The notes below the pieces were generated by a model. The model ran no database searches. It saw nothing but the letters and a program-made list of their open reading frames with translations, and had not been told where the DNA came from. Of a DNA stretch of 64,000 nt, positions 41,161 through 50,471 are shown in pieces. This DNA is from DAOMNO01 sp035443885 (GTDB taxonomy: Bacteria; Planctomycetota; Phycisphaerae; Phycisphaerales; SM1A02). The position numbers and the translations under genes were made by a program. Location of the stretch: positions 1 through 64,000 of the forward strand of contig DAOMNO010000016.1 in NCBI GenBank assembly GCA_035443885.1, in the 5' to 3' direction. Within the stretch, counting starts at the first letter, position 1. Each line of letters opens with the position of its first letter.

Positions 41161-44091
41161 TCAGTCCTGACGGACTGCATCGTTCTCTCGCAGGAAGATG
41201 ATCCCGCCGCCACCGCCACGATTCAGTGCATCGGTGTTGTAGATGAACTGCGCATCCAATGACTTCTCAATGCGCACGCGCGATTCATCCAGATGGGCCA
41301 GCGTGTACGGATCAAGACGGGCGGCGTTACGCTCGATGATCCGATCAATCTTGCCCTTGAGCTCGCGCAGCTTATAGACGCTCAGATTCGAGACGGCCTT
41401 ACCCGAAGCGCCGAAGCGAGGATTCGGCATACTGAGGTCGATCAATCGCTTCAGATGCTCGGACTGCAGATTCCTGCGAAGGCTTGAAATCATCGGCTGC
41501 CTTGCCGTGTGATTGCGGCTGATCGTTCTGTCCAGTTCAGCCCAGACTGCGTCCGACACCGTGAACATGATTTCAGGAAGGGTCACGGCATCCTTAGCTG
41601 CATCCACGCGGAACTCGTTGTCATAGACGCGGTTCAGCGTCGTCGGATTCATAATCATCGTGAGCGCAGTCGCCTGAATGCCGAGAATGCGATCATGGAC
41701 GGGCCACGTGTTGTCCTGGAAGATTTCGCCGAAGCCGCCGTCATCCCACCACTTGTCAACGGTCATTCGGGCAAGCAGGTCCGCATTGAGGCCGAACGCC
41801 TCATCGTTGAACACGTTGTCGATGACAAACTTGAGAGCACGACGCTGCTGCTCCGCAGAGATCGGCTCAATCGGCAGACGATCGCCCGGGTCGCCCTTCT
41901 GATCGCGATTGATGTTCGAACCGCCGACCCAATTCGCCGCGATGCTCGCCGCGCCGAAGTGCCTGCCGAGCAGGATTTCGTAGCCGCGCCGCGCCTTTGC
42001 CCAGCTTTCGCCGTCCTTGACGACACGATCAAGCAATTTGCCTCGCAGATGATTCACAAGACGCATCTGCGAATCCGCGTAGTCGAGCGGATTCTTGCCC
42101 ATGTCGAATCGCCTCGCCAGCGGGTCCGGCCCCCACGTGTCTTCGTCCGTGGCATAGGCAAGCTCAGGCTCTGACACGCGAGCCAGGATCGGCTTGAGGT
42201 CATTTTCCAGCGTGTAGCCGAACTCGATCGCCCAGTAGTCATATGGGCCGATCGTCACCATGCCGTACTCGCCCTGAACGCTGCCATCATTCATATTGAT
42301 GTTGATGGGGTTGTAGTCCATAACCGAGCCGGTGATGGCTTTGTTCTTGAACTCGGGTTGATTGACTTCACTGAGATCGTAGATGCCCGACGCTTTGAAA
42401 TTATGGCGCAAGCCAAGCGTATGGCCGACTTCGTGCATAATGACATCGCGCAGCAGCGGCCCGATGAACCAGTCTGGAATACCGTCCAGCTTGTCGCCTT
42501 CCGCGTTCTTCTCGTCTGCTTCATCGCCGAGCGCCAGTTCTGCGAGCAGGTCCGGGCCGAGGCGGAAGAGAGCGATATCCATCGACTTCGTCATCGCGTG
42601 CATGCACAGGCCGTTGACCTGACTGACGCGACCGACCAAGCCATCATACTGATCAGCGCCCATCAAAGTTGGATCAACATTCGACGCAGGATGAACGCCG
42701 AAACGATGAATGCCTCGCTTTGCCCGCTGCGCTTCCAGCATTCGCAGCACATTGTCGCGATCCGACGGGTCCGCCAGGCGCACACGCGGATCCCATTCCG
42801 GGCGCGTTTCAAGCCAGGCCAGCGTATCCGGCCCGAAGCCTTCCAGCGCCATCTGCGGGATCAAGTTCTTCCACGCATTCGCCCAGCTCGTGATGAAGCC
42901 TTCGTCCATCACAATGTCTGCATCAAGAATCTGGCCGGTCTTCGGATCAACACGCGATGGCCCAATCGCGAAGCCCATGCCTGCATTCGTCCAAAGAACG
43001 AAGTTGTAGCGAGCGTCAGCAGGGTCCTTTTCCATGTGCGCGCCGGTGCGGGCGTCCTGCTGATACACCTCGATCGCATTCAGAATCCCGACCTTCTCGA
43101 AGGCTTTGTTCCACTCCAGCACGCCCTCGCGCACCCATCGGCGATAGCGAACGGGTGTCGTGTGGTCGAGATAGAACACGATGGGCTGCTTCGGCGGGCT
43201 GAGCTTCAAGGAAGGATCAGCCTTCTCCAAGTACCAGCGATTGATGTATCGCTTCCAAGGCGTATCTGAGCCGGGCTTGCCGATGTCTCGATACGCGGTC
43301 GTGAAGTAGCCGACTCGATTATCTGCTTCCCGAGGCTTGTAGCCTGTGTTCTCAGGCAGCACGCTCCACGAATAGTGGATTGAGCCAATGCGACCATTAC
43401 CGAGCGGAATGTCGTACCCGATTTCGACATTGCGCGGGAAGCTCTTGGCCGTCCCGATGGTGGCCAGCGCGCGATTCGCGCCTCGCGTTGCACCGCCGAA
43501 GAACTGCGCGGACTGGCCAATAAGCAAGTCGGTCGCATTGATGACTACGCCGCCATTCGGTCCCTGCGCAACGATTGGAATGTCAAGAATGACGCGATCT
43601 GTGAAGACGCGGCCATACCCGCGCTTGGATTCATCATCGCCTGAAGTGCGCACCGCGACGTTCGGCTCGATCAGCGCGAGCCGCCTGTCGAAGCGCTTCC
43701 ACTGAGCGTACATGTCGCCGAACTGCACACCCGCGGTGGGAATACCGCCGGTGATGGTGTAGGCGATGAACAGCCGCTGGGACTCGAAGTTCCTGGGAAG
43801 CTCAGCCAGCACTTGCGCATCGCGCTCGCGCGTCCAAAGGTGATACATCGGGGCTTCGCCGTCCGCTATGGAAACAACAGGCTTGTAGTCCTTTGCGACG
43901 TCTTCAAACTTGGGCAGCTCGCTGGCATCGCCCCCTCCGCCTCCGCCGCGCCCTGCCATTTGCGCAAGCACTTGAGGCGGCAACTGTGGCTGCTGATCCA
44001 CGCCGGGCGACACAGGCGGTTCCGCCAAGGCGGTCAAAAGCAACCCGCTCACCGGCACCAGCATCACGCATACAAAGATGTTCTTACTCAT
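41161..44091 (-). CDS. Large exported zinc metalloprotease, DUF5117/DUF4953-like
   Basis: The protein has 976 residues from ATG at 44091, with a signal peptide (NIFVCVMLVPVSGLLLTALA). After a Gly/Gln-rich stretch come a DUF5117-like region and a catalytic metzincin site HEVGHTLGLRHNF (H553, H557, H563, Glu554). QPIVFYLDHTTPVRYRRWVREGVLEWNKAFEKVG just before it is the usual strand and helix, and GSVMDYNPIN holds the Met-turn. The layout matches DUF5117/DUF4953 proteases, which are secreted and of unknown substrate. ATG at 44091 is preferred over 44148 because the signal peptide begins there. Confidence 0.9.
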   Translation of the reverse strand: MSKNIFVCVMLVPVSGLLLTALAEPPVSPGVDQQPQLPPQVLAQMAGRGGGGGGDASELPKFEDVAKDYKPVVSIADGEAPMYHLWTRERDAQVLAELPRNFESQRLFIAYTITGGIPTAGVQFGDMYAQWKRFDRRLALIEPNVAVRTSGDDESKRGYGRVFTDRVILDIPIVAQGPNGGVVINATDLLIGQSAQFFGGATRGANRALATIGTAKSFPRNVEIGYDIPLGNGRIGSIHYSWSVLPENTGYKPREADNRVGYFTTAYRDIGKPGSDTPWKRYINRWYLEKADPSLKLSPPKQPIVFYLDHTTPVRYRRWVREGVLEWNKAFEKVGILNAIEVYQQDARTGAHMEKDPADARYNFVLWTNAGMGFAIGPSRVDPKTGQILDADIVMDEGFITSWANAWKNLIPQMALEGFGPDTLAWLETRPEWDPRVRLADPSDRDNVLRMLEAQRAKRGIHRFGVHPASNVDPTLMGADQYDGLVGRVSQVNGLCMHAMTKSMDIALFRLGPDLLAELALGDEADEKNAEGDKLDGIPDWFIGPLLRDVIMHEVGHTLGLRHNFKASGIYDLSEVNQPEFKNKAITGSVMDYNPININMNDGSVQGEYGMVTIGPYDYWAIEFGYTLENDLKPILARVSEPELAYATDEDTWGPDPLARRFDMGKNPLDYADSQMRLVNHLRGKLLDRVVKDGESWAKARRGYEILLGRHFGAASIAANWVGGSNINRDQKGDPGDRLPIEPISAEQQRRALKFVIDNVFNDEAFGLNADLLARMTVDKWWDDGGFGEIFQDNTWPVHDRILGIQATALTMIMNPTTLNRVYDNEFRVDAAKDAVTLPEIMFTVSDAVWAELDRTISRNHTARQPMISSLRRNLQSEHLKRLIDLSMPNPRFGASGKAVSNLSVYKLRELKGKIDRIIERNAARLDPYTLAHLDESRVRIEKSLDAQFIYNTDALNRGGGGGIIFLRENDAVRQD

Positions 44092-44600
44092 CACCGTTTT
44101 GTCCCATCGACAGGTTTTTATGCAAAGTGGCGGCAACAGCACTGCCACGGTCGTATCTTATCGGTCGCAAGGCTGTGCGACTTCCAGTTGGCTCGCCTCA
44201 TACGCGAAAACAACGGCACGATGGCGATTTTTTTGCACTTTCGGACTTCTACTCAAACCGAATCAGCCATGCAGAGTTGCGGATCGCACTGCCCGCCACG
44301 CGACCTCGATGGTCCGAAATGCAGATTTTTGCTTCAGAAATCGACGGATCATCTCTGGTTCTGGGCCGAATATGAAGTACATTGGCTTATGAAGCCGCGT
44401 GAGGATCTGTGTGAAAAAGCTGAGAGACAGCGTCAGAATCGAGATCGCTCTGCCCTCTCGCAAGGGTTGGGTGTTTCTCCATCCATATGCGAGGCTGTAT
44501 GAGGAACACGAGCGGAACCGGCTCAGTGCCGGTCCGTCTGCATGAAGTTTGCACGTTTTCTTGTTGTTGATGCGTTCGGCGGGGTTTACAGGAGCACATG
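44092..44600. other. Gene-free divergent region upstream of two protease genes
   Basis: These 509 bases separate the divergent starts of the metzincin and the M12B-like protease. Short open frames occur on both strands but none has a good site, a recognisable domain or convincing codon use. It should hold promoters for both genes; no sigma-70 pair was clear by eye. Confidence 0.5.
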
Positions 44601-46421
44601 ATGAAGTTGACTGACCGACGAGAGACCACATCGCTTTTCCGCTTCGTAGCCCTTGGCGTAACGACTGCCGCACTTGTCGCAGTCGGTACCAGCTTCGCAG
44701 GTTCTTCAACGGACCGTGGCAAGGCTGCTTCTACTCAACTGGCCGCGCAAGAGCGTGTGGCCCAATCGGCCAATCAGATTCTCGGCCTTCTCAAGAGTGA
44801 GACCATTCATCTCGATCTTGAAGCCATTCATGCCAATCCGCATTTTGTCGCGGTACCAGTCGCAGGTGAACTGCGTACGCTCGAACTCTGGCCCGATACC
44901 GTCCGTCATGCCAACTACACCGTATGGGCGCAGCAGGCGGACGGCTCGATGGTCGAACTTGAACCGCAGCCGGTCAACACGGTCTCCGGCGTTGTCGTCG
45001 GCGATCCTGGCAGCAACGTGGCGGGATCAATGCATGGCGGCGGTCTCTTCCTTTCAATCGTGTTCAGTAATGGCGAGAACTACTGGATTGAGCCGCTGCA
45101 TGGTCGTGTCCCCGGTGCGGCACCCGGTGCCCATACTGTGTACAACAAGTGCGACGTGCTGCCCAATGAAGGCGTGTGCGGCGTAACTGAAATGATGGAG
45201 ATGGCCGCTTGGCAGCCGGGTGAAGATGACCCGGTCGGCGAAGACGGGGGCATTGCTGGAACGGTGTGCAGGATTGCCGAAGTCGCCGTGGATGCGGATT
45301 TTCAGTTCTATCAGCTCTACGGCAACAGCGTCGCCAACGTGGAGAACCGCGTCAATGCCGTCTTCAGCACGTTGAATCAGCAGTATGAATCGCAAGTCGG
45401 CATTCGTCACGTCATTGTGCACATCATCGTGCGCACGTCATCCGCGTCGAATCCGTACTCCTCGAACAACGCCAGCACGCTGCTCAACCAGTTCCAGAGC
45501 GTGTGGACCAGCGCCCCGGAATCCAGCATTCCCCGCGACGTAGCGCACCTCTTCACCGGGCGCAATCTCGGCAACACGCTTGGCATTGCGTGGCTCGGCG
45601 CGATCTGCAGCTTCAACATCGGTTACGGCCTCGTCGTCAATCGAAACAACTTCTCGTGCGCGACTGACCTCAGTGCACACGAACTCGGCCACAACTGGAA
45701 CGCAGGCCACTGCTCATGCCCGAGCTTTACGATGAATCCAAGCTTGGTGTGTGCGAACAATTTCAATGACGGTTCCATCAACACGATCATCGCCTTCCGC
45801 AATACGCGCACATGCCTGCACAATTGCCCGCCCCCTGGCCCCGAGAACAATCTCTGCTCCGGCACGATCCTCGTCGGCGAAGGCGTTACTAACTTCAGCA
45901 ACATCGGCGCGACCACGAACGGCCCGAACGAGCCGAACCTTTGCAATCTCGGCGGCGATACACAGGTGCAGTCCGACGTCTGGTTCGGTCACATTGCACA
46001 GTGCACCGGTGAGCTGACCATGAGCCTCTGCGGTAGCAGCTACGCCACGAAGATCGCAGCGTACTTCGGCTCGTGCCCGACGCAGCCAGATACGGCCATT
46101 GGGTGCGACCGCACCGGCTGCCCGACCAGCACTCGCTCCGAACTCACCATCAGCGTGAATCAGGGCCAGTCCGTTCGCATTCGCATCGGCGGCCACAACG
46201 GCGCACAAGGCAACGGCGTGCTGACGATCACCTGCACACCTGTCGCTCCGTCCTGCCCGGCAGATCTCACCGGCGATGGCAATATCGACGTCTCCGATCT
46301 GCTGATCCTGCTTGGGTCATGGGGCCCCTGCGCGGGTTGCCCGGCGGACATCACAGGAGACAACAACGTCGATGTCTCTGATTTGCTTGCTTTGCTCGGT
46401 GCATGGGGTCCATGCCCGTAA
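44601..46421 (+). CDS. Secreted M12B-like metalloprotease with dockerin tail
   Basis: The protein has 606 residues from the second of two adjacent ATGs, which has AGGAG at six bases. The signal peptide runs to about residue 34. The propeptide-like region is followed by a reprolysin-type domain with the zinc site HELGHNWNAGH (H360, H364, H370); the usual Gly of HExxHxxGxxH is Asn. A beta module (about 414-540) with WFGHIAQCTG and VRIRIGGHNG comes next and is shared with the next gene. Two dockerin motifs end the protein (DVSDLLILLGSWGPC, DVSDLLALLGAWGPCP). The next gene is a serine protease 26 bases later. Confidence 0.9.
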   Translation: MKLTDRRETTSLFRFVALGVTTAALVAVGTSFAGSSTDRGKAASTQLAAQERVAQSANQILGLLKSETIHLDLEAIHANPHFVAVPVAGELRTLELWPDTVRHANYTVWAQQADGSMVELEPQPVNTVSGVVVGDPGSNVAGSMHGGGLFLSIVFSNGENYWIEPLHGRVPGAAPGAHTVYNKCDVLPNEGVCGVTEMMEMAAWQPGEDDPVGEDGGIAGTVCRIAEVAVDADFQFYQLYGNSVANVENRVNAVFSTLNQQYESQVGIRHVIVHIIVRTSSASNPYSSNNASTLLNQFQSVWTSAPESSIPRDVAHLFTGRNLGNTLGIAWLGAICSFNIGYGLVVNRNNFSCATDLSAHELGHNWNAGHCSCPSFTMNPSLVCANNFNDGSINTIIAFRNTRTCLHNCPPPGPENNLCSGTILVGEGVTNFSNIGATTNGPNEPNLCNLGGDTQVQSDVWFGHIAQCTGELTMSLCGSSYATKIAAYFGSCPTQPDTAIGCDRTGCPTSTRSELTISVNQGQSVRIRIGGHNGAQGNGVLTITCTPVAPSCPADLTGDGNIDVSDLLILLGSWGPCAGCPADITGDNNVDVSDLLALLGAWGPCP

Positions 46422-46447
46422 CTACACCCTGAAGGAGAAGGAAGATC

Positions 46448-48106
46448 ATGCTCGTCAAGAACTGGATTGTCATGCTCGCCGTTGCGGGCACCGTCGGTTT
46501 GCTTCATGCGTCGCCGGCGGCAGCGCAATCGACACCCAATTTTCCGCGGGGTGAAATGATGCCGCGCCATCTCGACAGCGGCATGCTGGCCAACAAGGAC
46601 GCGCGGAACAGGGTCGTTTTTAGTGAGCTGATTCACACTGATAGCGCACATTGGACGCGGCTCTACTTCGCGGATGTTCAGCTTGATCGCGGCAGCTTCA
46701 TTCGCGTGACTTCACTGCTCGACGGTGAAGTGCAGGAGCTGGATGCGGCAGCGGCGGCGATGTGGGACAACACGACGGCGTACTTCAACGGCGGCACAGT
46801 TCGGCTTGAGCTGATCGCCGGCGCAGGCACCGTGAACAATCGAGTTGTGCTGAAAGAGATCGCTATTGAAGTTCAGGTGGCGATGCCCGCCACGTTGTGT
46901 GGCTTGTGCGGGCCGGATGATCGAACGCCAAGCACGGAGAAGTTCGCAGGCCGCCTGATGCCGGTCGGCTGCAGCGCGACGATTTACAACCACTGCAGTT
47001 GCCTTGTCTCAGCGGGCCACTGTGCCGGTGCGAATCTGGTCATCCAGTTCAACGTGCCCAACTCGCTCTCGAATTGCAACGTCGTCAACCCACCTGTAGC
47101 GGATCAGTTCCCCGTTACCGCGATTCAGACGCAAGCCGGCGGCGCTTCGCCTGGTAACGACTGGGCCGTCATGACGACCGGCAACAACAACCTCGGCCAG
47201 TCGATCTACGCGAGGTATGGAGAATTCCGACCCATCGCGACGACGGCGCCCGTTACGGGCAATGCGATTGACATCTGGGGTTACGGTTCCAGCAAAACGT
47301 GCACACTGACCTCGACACAGCAGCGCTCGACCGGCTCAATCACTTCTGTGCAAGCTGTAACCGTAGGTCACAGCGCAGACGCAACGCCCGGCAACTCCGG
47401 CTCCTCGCTGCAGCGCAACAACGAAATCATCGGCATCGTTACGCACTGCCCGTGCCCGAATCTGGCACAGCGCATCGACACGCCTGCGTTCGTTGCAGCC
47501 CGAGCCAGCCTCTGCACATGCGGCCCGCCGAACAACACCTGCGCCAACACCATCCTCGTCGGCGAAGGTGTAACCAACTTCAACAATATCAACGCCACGA
47601 CAACCGGACCGGATGAGTCCGCCCTGTGCAACCTGTCGGGCGATACGCAGGTCGGTTCCGACATCTGGTTCGGCCACATTGCGCAGTGCACCGGAACGCT
47701 GACCGTCAGCTTGTGCGGTTCGTCATACGCGACCAAACTCGCGCTCTACACCGGCCCATGCCCAACGCAGCCCAATACCGCAGCAGCGTGCGACCTCACC
47801 GGCTGCCCGACCAGCAATCGATCGGAAATCAACTTCCCGGTTACCGCAGGGCAGAGCGTGCGAATTCGCATTGGCGGGCACTTCGGCTCACAAGGAAATG
47901 GCATCCTGACCATCTCTTGCACCCCTGCTGCTACGCCATGCCCCGCTGACCTCAACAACAGCGGCGCGGTCGATGTGCAGGATTTGTTGATGCTGCTCGC
48001 TGCATGGGGGCCGTGCGTTGGCTGCCCGGCGGACCTCAACGGCAGCAACGTCGTCGATGTGCAGGATCTGCTACTCCTGCTCGCTGCATGGGGCCCGTGT
48101 CCGTAA
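46448..48106 (+). CDS. Secreted trypsin-like serine protease with dockerin tail
   Basis: The protein has 552 residues with a signal peptide (residues 1-26). The chymotrypsin-fold triad is visible: His191 in VSAGHCAG, Asp238 in GNDWAVM, Ser317 in PGNSGSSL. A beta module (about 357-486) nearly matches that of the preceding protease (ILVGEGVTNF, WFGHIAQCTG, VRIRIGGHFG), and two dockerin motifs close the protein. AAGGAG lies 11 bases before the ATG. With the M12B-like gene it forms a two-protease unit. Confidence 0.9.
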   Translation: MLVKNWIVMLAVAGTVGLLHASPAAAQSTPNFPRGEMMPRHLDSGMLANKDARNRVVFSELIHTDSAHWTRLYFADVQLDRGSFIRVTSLLDGEVQELDAAAAAMWDNTTAYFNGGTVRLELIAGAGTVNNRVVLKEIAIEVQVAMPATLCGLCGPDDRTPSTEKFAGRLMPVGCSATIYNHCSCLVSAGHCAGANLVIQFNVPNSLSNCNVVNPPVADQFPVTAIQTQAGGASPGNDWAVMTTGNNNLGQSIYARYGEFRPIATTAPVTGNAIDIWGYGSSKTCTLTSTQQRSTGSITSVQAVTVGHSADATPGNSGSSLQRNNEIIGIVTHCPCPNLAQRIDTPAFVAARASLCTCGPPNNTCANTILVGEGVTNFNNINATTTGPDESALCNLSGDTQVGSDIWFGHIAQCTGTLTVSLCGSSYATKLALYTGPCPTQPNTAAACDLTGCPTSNRSEINFPVTAGQSVRIRIGGHFGSQGNGILTISCTPAATPCPADLNNSGAVDVQDLLMLLAAWGPCVGCPADLNGSNVVDVQDLLLLLAAWGPCP

Positions 48107-48141
48107 CTTCTGCCTTGTAAACTCGGCTTCTCGTCTGTTTT

Positions 48142-48180
48142 AAGCCCCCTTGTTCACCTGAGCGAGGGGGCTTTCATTTA
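48142..48180 (+). terminator. Rho-independent terminator of the protease pair
   Basis: AAGCCCCCT (48142-48150) pairs with AGGGGGCTT (48165-48173) around 14 bases, followed by TCATTTA. The T run is interrupted. It lies 35 bases after the serine protease stop and before the convergent lipoprotein gene. Confidence 0.75.
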
Positions 48181-48217
48181 CAAACCATCGTTCGCAGTGC
48201 CGCCGTATCGCCGCCAA

Positions 48218-48865
48218 CTACTGAAAGTTGTTGGGTACAAGAATATTGGGCTGCCCTGGGCGAGGTTGTCGCAGCACGCGAATCGGATGAGATGCTTCCC
48301 ATAGCGTCCACGACTCACCACGCGGCATGAGCGTGAGATAAAGCTCCCACATGTCGATGCCGCCGACTGTGATCAGGTATGCGCTGCCGTGCAGTTGATA
48401 TGGCGCCTCGGCGTCGTTCGAATCGAACGCGAGACGGCTCTCGCTCCCGGCATGCGTAAGCAACGAGACCAATCGCGACTTCAAGGATTCAAACTCACTG
48501 GCCTGAGCGCGACTCATATTACGCACCAGGCCGAAACTCACACTGATGTCCGATCCCCTCTCCGTCTCAATCGCAGTAATTCTTGCAGCAAGTGACTGCG
48601 CGATGCGCTCAGCGCCGGGATCAACCGGCTCGGGCCGAGCACGTGGCACTGGGGGCATGGCTTCTGCAACCTCAGGCCCCAGCTCTTTTTCAACCTGTTC
48701 GCGAAGCATGCGATCGTCGCTGAATGAAATCACGCGAGGCGGCGGCATTTCACGAAGAGCATGAGACGATGAATCCTGCGACGCCGCACAGCCGACCAGC
48801 AATGCGCAAGCGACATACAAGATCATGTGCGTCCAGTGCACAACGCCCCCTCTGCTGGTGGACAT
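48218..48865 (-). CDS. Lipoprotein, possibly LpoB-like
   Basis: From ATG at 48865 the protein has 215 residues and a lipoprotein signal (MILYVACALLVGCAAS, Cys about residue 26). Other starts (48895, 48826) are possible; none has a clear binding site. The mature part has RIAQSLAARITAIE, a conserved-looking APYQLHGSAYLITVGGIDMWELYLTLM and ASHPIRVLRQPR. This order resembles the LpoB-type activators of penicillin-binding proteins, where a strand with Y-x-L-x-G is followed by a Y/W-x-L-x-L strand. The match is only by eye. MurA is nearby but not linked. Confidence 0.65.
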   Translation of the reverse strand: MSTSRGGVVHWTHMILYVACALLVGCAASQDSSSHALREMPPPRVISFSDDRMLREQVEKELGPEVAEAMPPVPRARPEPVDPGAERIAQSLAARITAIETERGSDISVSFGLVRNMSRAQASEFESLKSRLVSLLTHAGSESRLAFDSNDAEAPYQLHGSAYLITVGGIDMWELYLTLMPRGESWTLWEASHPIRVLRQPRPGQPNILVPNNFQ

Positions 48866-48982
48866 TGGATGAGAGGATGAGTCGCGCAAGTCCATGCGTC
48901 CAAAAGAGTTATTGTTTGCAGCGCGATGCGCTGCACGGTCGATCTGCTTATCGGAAGACACCGAACTACCGGAGCCTGTTCC

Positions 48983-49186
48983 ATGCAAAGCAAGACACAG
49001 ATTATCGAAGGTATTCAGCAGATCAATCAATCCGCCCGTCAGGAATGGCTCGACTTGTTCGACCTGTCCGCGCTGAAGCGATACCTCGATCATCTGACGT
49101 TCGGGCTTGAGCCTCGTGGCCGCAACAGTTGCTGGGTGCGCGATGGGGACACCCCCGCGATTCTCACTCGGCAGCCCGCCGACTGA
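48983..49186 (+). CDS. Small protein of 67 residues, unknown
   Basis: The chosen ATG has GGAG about eight bases upstream. The product is MQSKTQIIEGIQQINQSARQ followed by an amphipathic helix (LFDLSALKRYLDHL) and a C-terminal PRGRNSCWVRDGDTPAI. The sequence looks like a real small globular or helical protein and not a shadow, because no good frame exists on the other strand here. I do not recognise it. It diverges from the lipoprotein gene. Confidence 0.6.
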   Translation: MQSKTQIIEGIQQINQSARQEWLDLFDLSALKRYLDHLTFGLEPRGRNSCWVRDGDTPAILTRQPAD

Positions 49187-49212
49187 CCGGACCGGTCATC
49201 GAACGACGACGC

Positions 49213-49734
49213 CTACTCCAGCTTTTCGCCAGCGTCAGGCCGATCGCGGTCATCCAGCCCCACACGGTGCGTCAGCGACATCACTTGGTCGTAGCGCCTC
49301 TTGAGCAGTCGCAGTTCCAGCAGCGATCGCACCCGCGTTACGAGTTCAAGTTTGTTGACCGGCTTCGTTATGAAGTCGTTGGTGCCGCATTCAGCTGCAC
49401 GCTCGAAGTCACCGACTTCGTGCAAGGCCGTCACCATGATGACCACAATGTCGCGCGTCATCGGGTTGGACTTGATCTTCTGGCACACCTCGAAGCCGCT
49501 CATGCGCGGCATCATTACGTCCAGCAATACAAGGTCCGGCATTTCCTCTTCGATAAGAGCGACCGCTTCAACACCATCCCGTGCTGTCCGAATGCTGCAG
49601 GGTAGGCTCTCCAGATAGGCCTGCATCAACTCCAGATTCTGCTGGTTGTCATCCACCAACAGAAGAGAGCATTCAGACAAATCCATATTCGTGTCAGACT
49701 GGACCGAGAGCATGTCCTTCGTGGTTTCGGTCAT
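49213..49734 (-). CDS. Stand-alone response regulator receiver
   Basis: The protein has 173 residues. One receiver domain spans about 20-145: LLLVDDNQQNLELM has the acidic pair, LVLLDVMMPRMSGFEVC the phosphoacceptor Asp, IVVIMVTAL the Thr switch and DFITKPVN the Lys. A short C-terminal helix (RVRSLLELRLLKRRYDQVM) may be a coiled coil for output or dimer formation. No DNA-binding or enzymatic domain is attached and no histidine kinase lies nearby. The M five codons upstream (49749) is an alternative start. Confidence 0.92.
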   Translation of the reverse strand: MTETTKDMLSVQSDTNMDLSECSLLLVDDNQQNLELMQAYLESLPCSIRTARDGVEAVALIEEEMPDLVLLDVMMPRMSGFEVCQKIKSNPMTRDIVVIMVTALHEVGDFERAAECGTNDFITKPVNKLELVTRVRSLLELRLLKRRYDQVMSLTHRVGLDDRDRPDAGEKLE

Positions 49735-49967
49735 GGCGAGTTCGTACAACTGGGGCAGGCCCAGCGTGGGGTTTCAGAGGGAATGGAAAGCCACAATCCT
49801 AGCCATGATCCGCCTAAACGTCGATTCTCGAAACACATAATTCCTAACGCATTCCTTACAATACAAACCGCTCGCCTTTCACATATTGCCTTCCTACGAT
49901 CGTTGCTTCATGGCCCTGCCTTGGGTTGTGCCGGTGGGCATGGGGTCTCTGATGCAGGAACGAGACA

Positions 49968-50426
49968 ATGGCGACACAGATGGGGCAACAGCACAGACTT
50001 CCGTGGAATGACCGTTTCAAGGAACCGGCCGCTGACGGGCTACGGCAATCCCTTCCCAAGGATATGGCGCCGCTTTTCGACGCGATCCGCGAGCACTTGC
50101 TCAGCGTGAAGGGGGTCAAGGAGCAAACAACTTGGTACGGCGTCAGTTGGCGATGGTCGCTGGAGTATCGCCACCCGGAATCGGATGAGCCACTCGCCGT
50201 GCTCGTCCCCTGCCCCGAAGACCTGCGTATTGCGATGCCTGTCGATCCGACGTTCATCACCAGATTGTCAAAGCGACCTCTCAAGCGAGCCATTCGGGAC
50301 GGCTTGGAGCTGGCAAGCGAGCCTTTCGACACACGCTGGGGTGTGTGGTCGATTCCGTTTGCCAACCTGATCGACGATCTGCGAAATCTCATCAATCTCA
50401 AGATTCGTCACCTGCAAGGCGAATGA
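49968..50426 (+). CDS. Cytosolic protein of unknown function, DUF3788-like
   Basis: The protein has 152 residues. The segment APLFDAIREHLLSVKGVKEQTTWYGVSWRWSLEYRHP followed by LAVLVPCPEDLRIAMPVD resembles small DUF3788 or DUF1801-like proteins, which bind small ligands or are of unknown role. WGVWSIPFANLIDDLRNLINLKI closes the fold. The opposite strand has an open frame but with poor composition. The next gene starts 45 bases later. Confidence 0.65.
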   Translation: MATQMGQQHRLPWNDRFKEPAADGLRQSLPKDMAPLFDAIREHLLSVKGVKEQTTWYGVSWRWSLEYRHPESDEPLAVLVPCPEDLRIAMPVDPTFITRLSKRPLKRAIRDGLELASEPFDTRWGVWSIPFANLIDDLRNLINLKIRHLQGE

Positions 50427-50471
50427 ACGATCTCTCCCCGAATCAGCCGCTCGCCCGATAGAGTGTTCGGC

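Noticed and set aside
42358..43269. 303-codon plus-strand open frame
   Set aside because: It lies fully inside the metzincin gene, which has its zinc site on the minus strand; the product has shadow-like composition.
49856..50401. Minus-strand open frame of 181 codons
   Set aside because: The plus-strand frame has a better composition and a fold-like pattern; the minus product is Arg/Ser-rich and motif-free.
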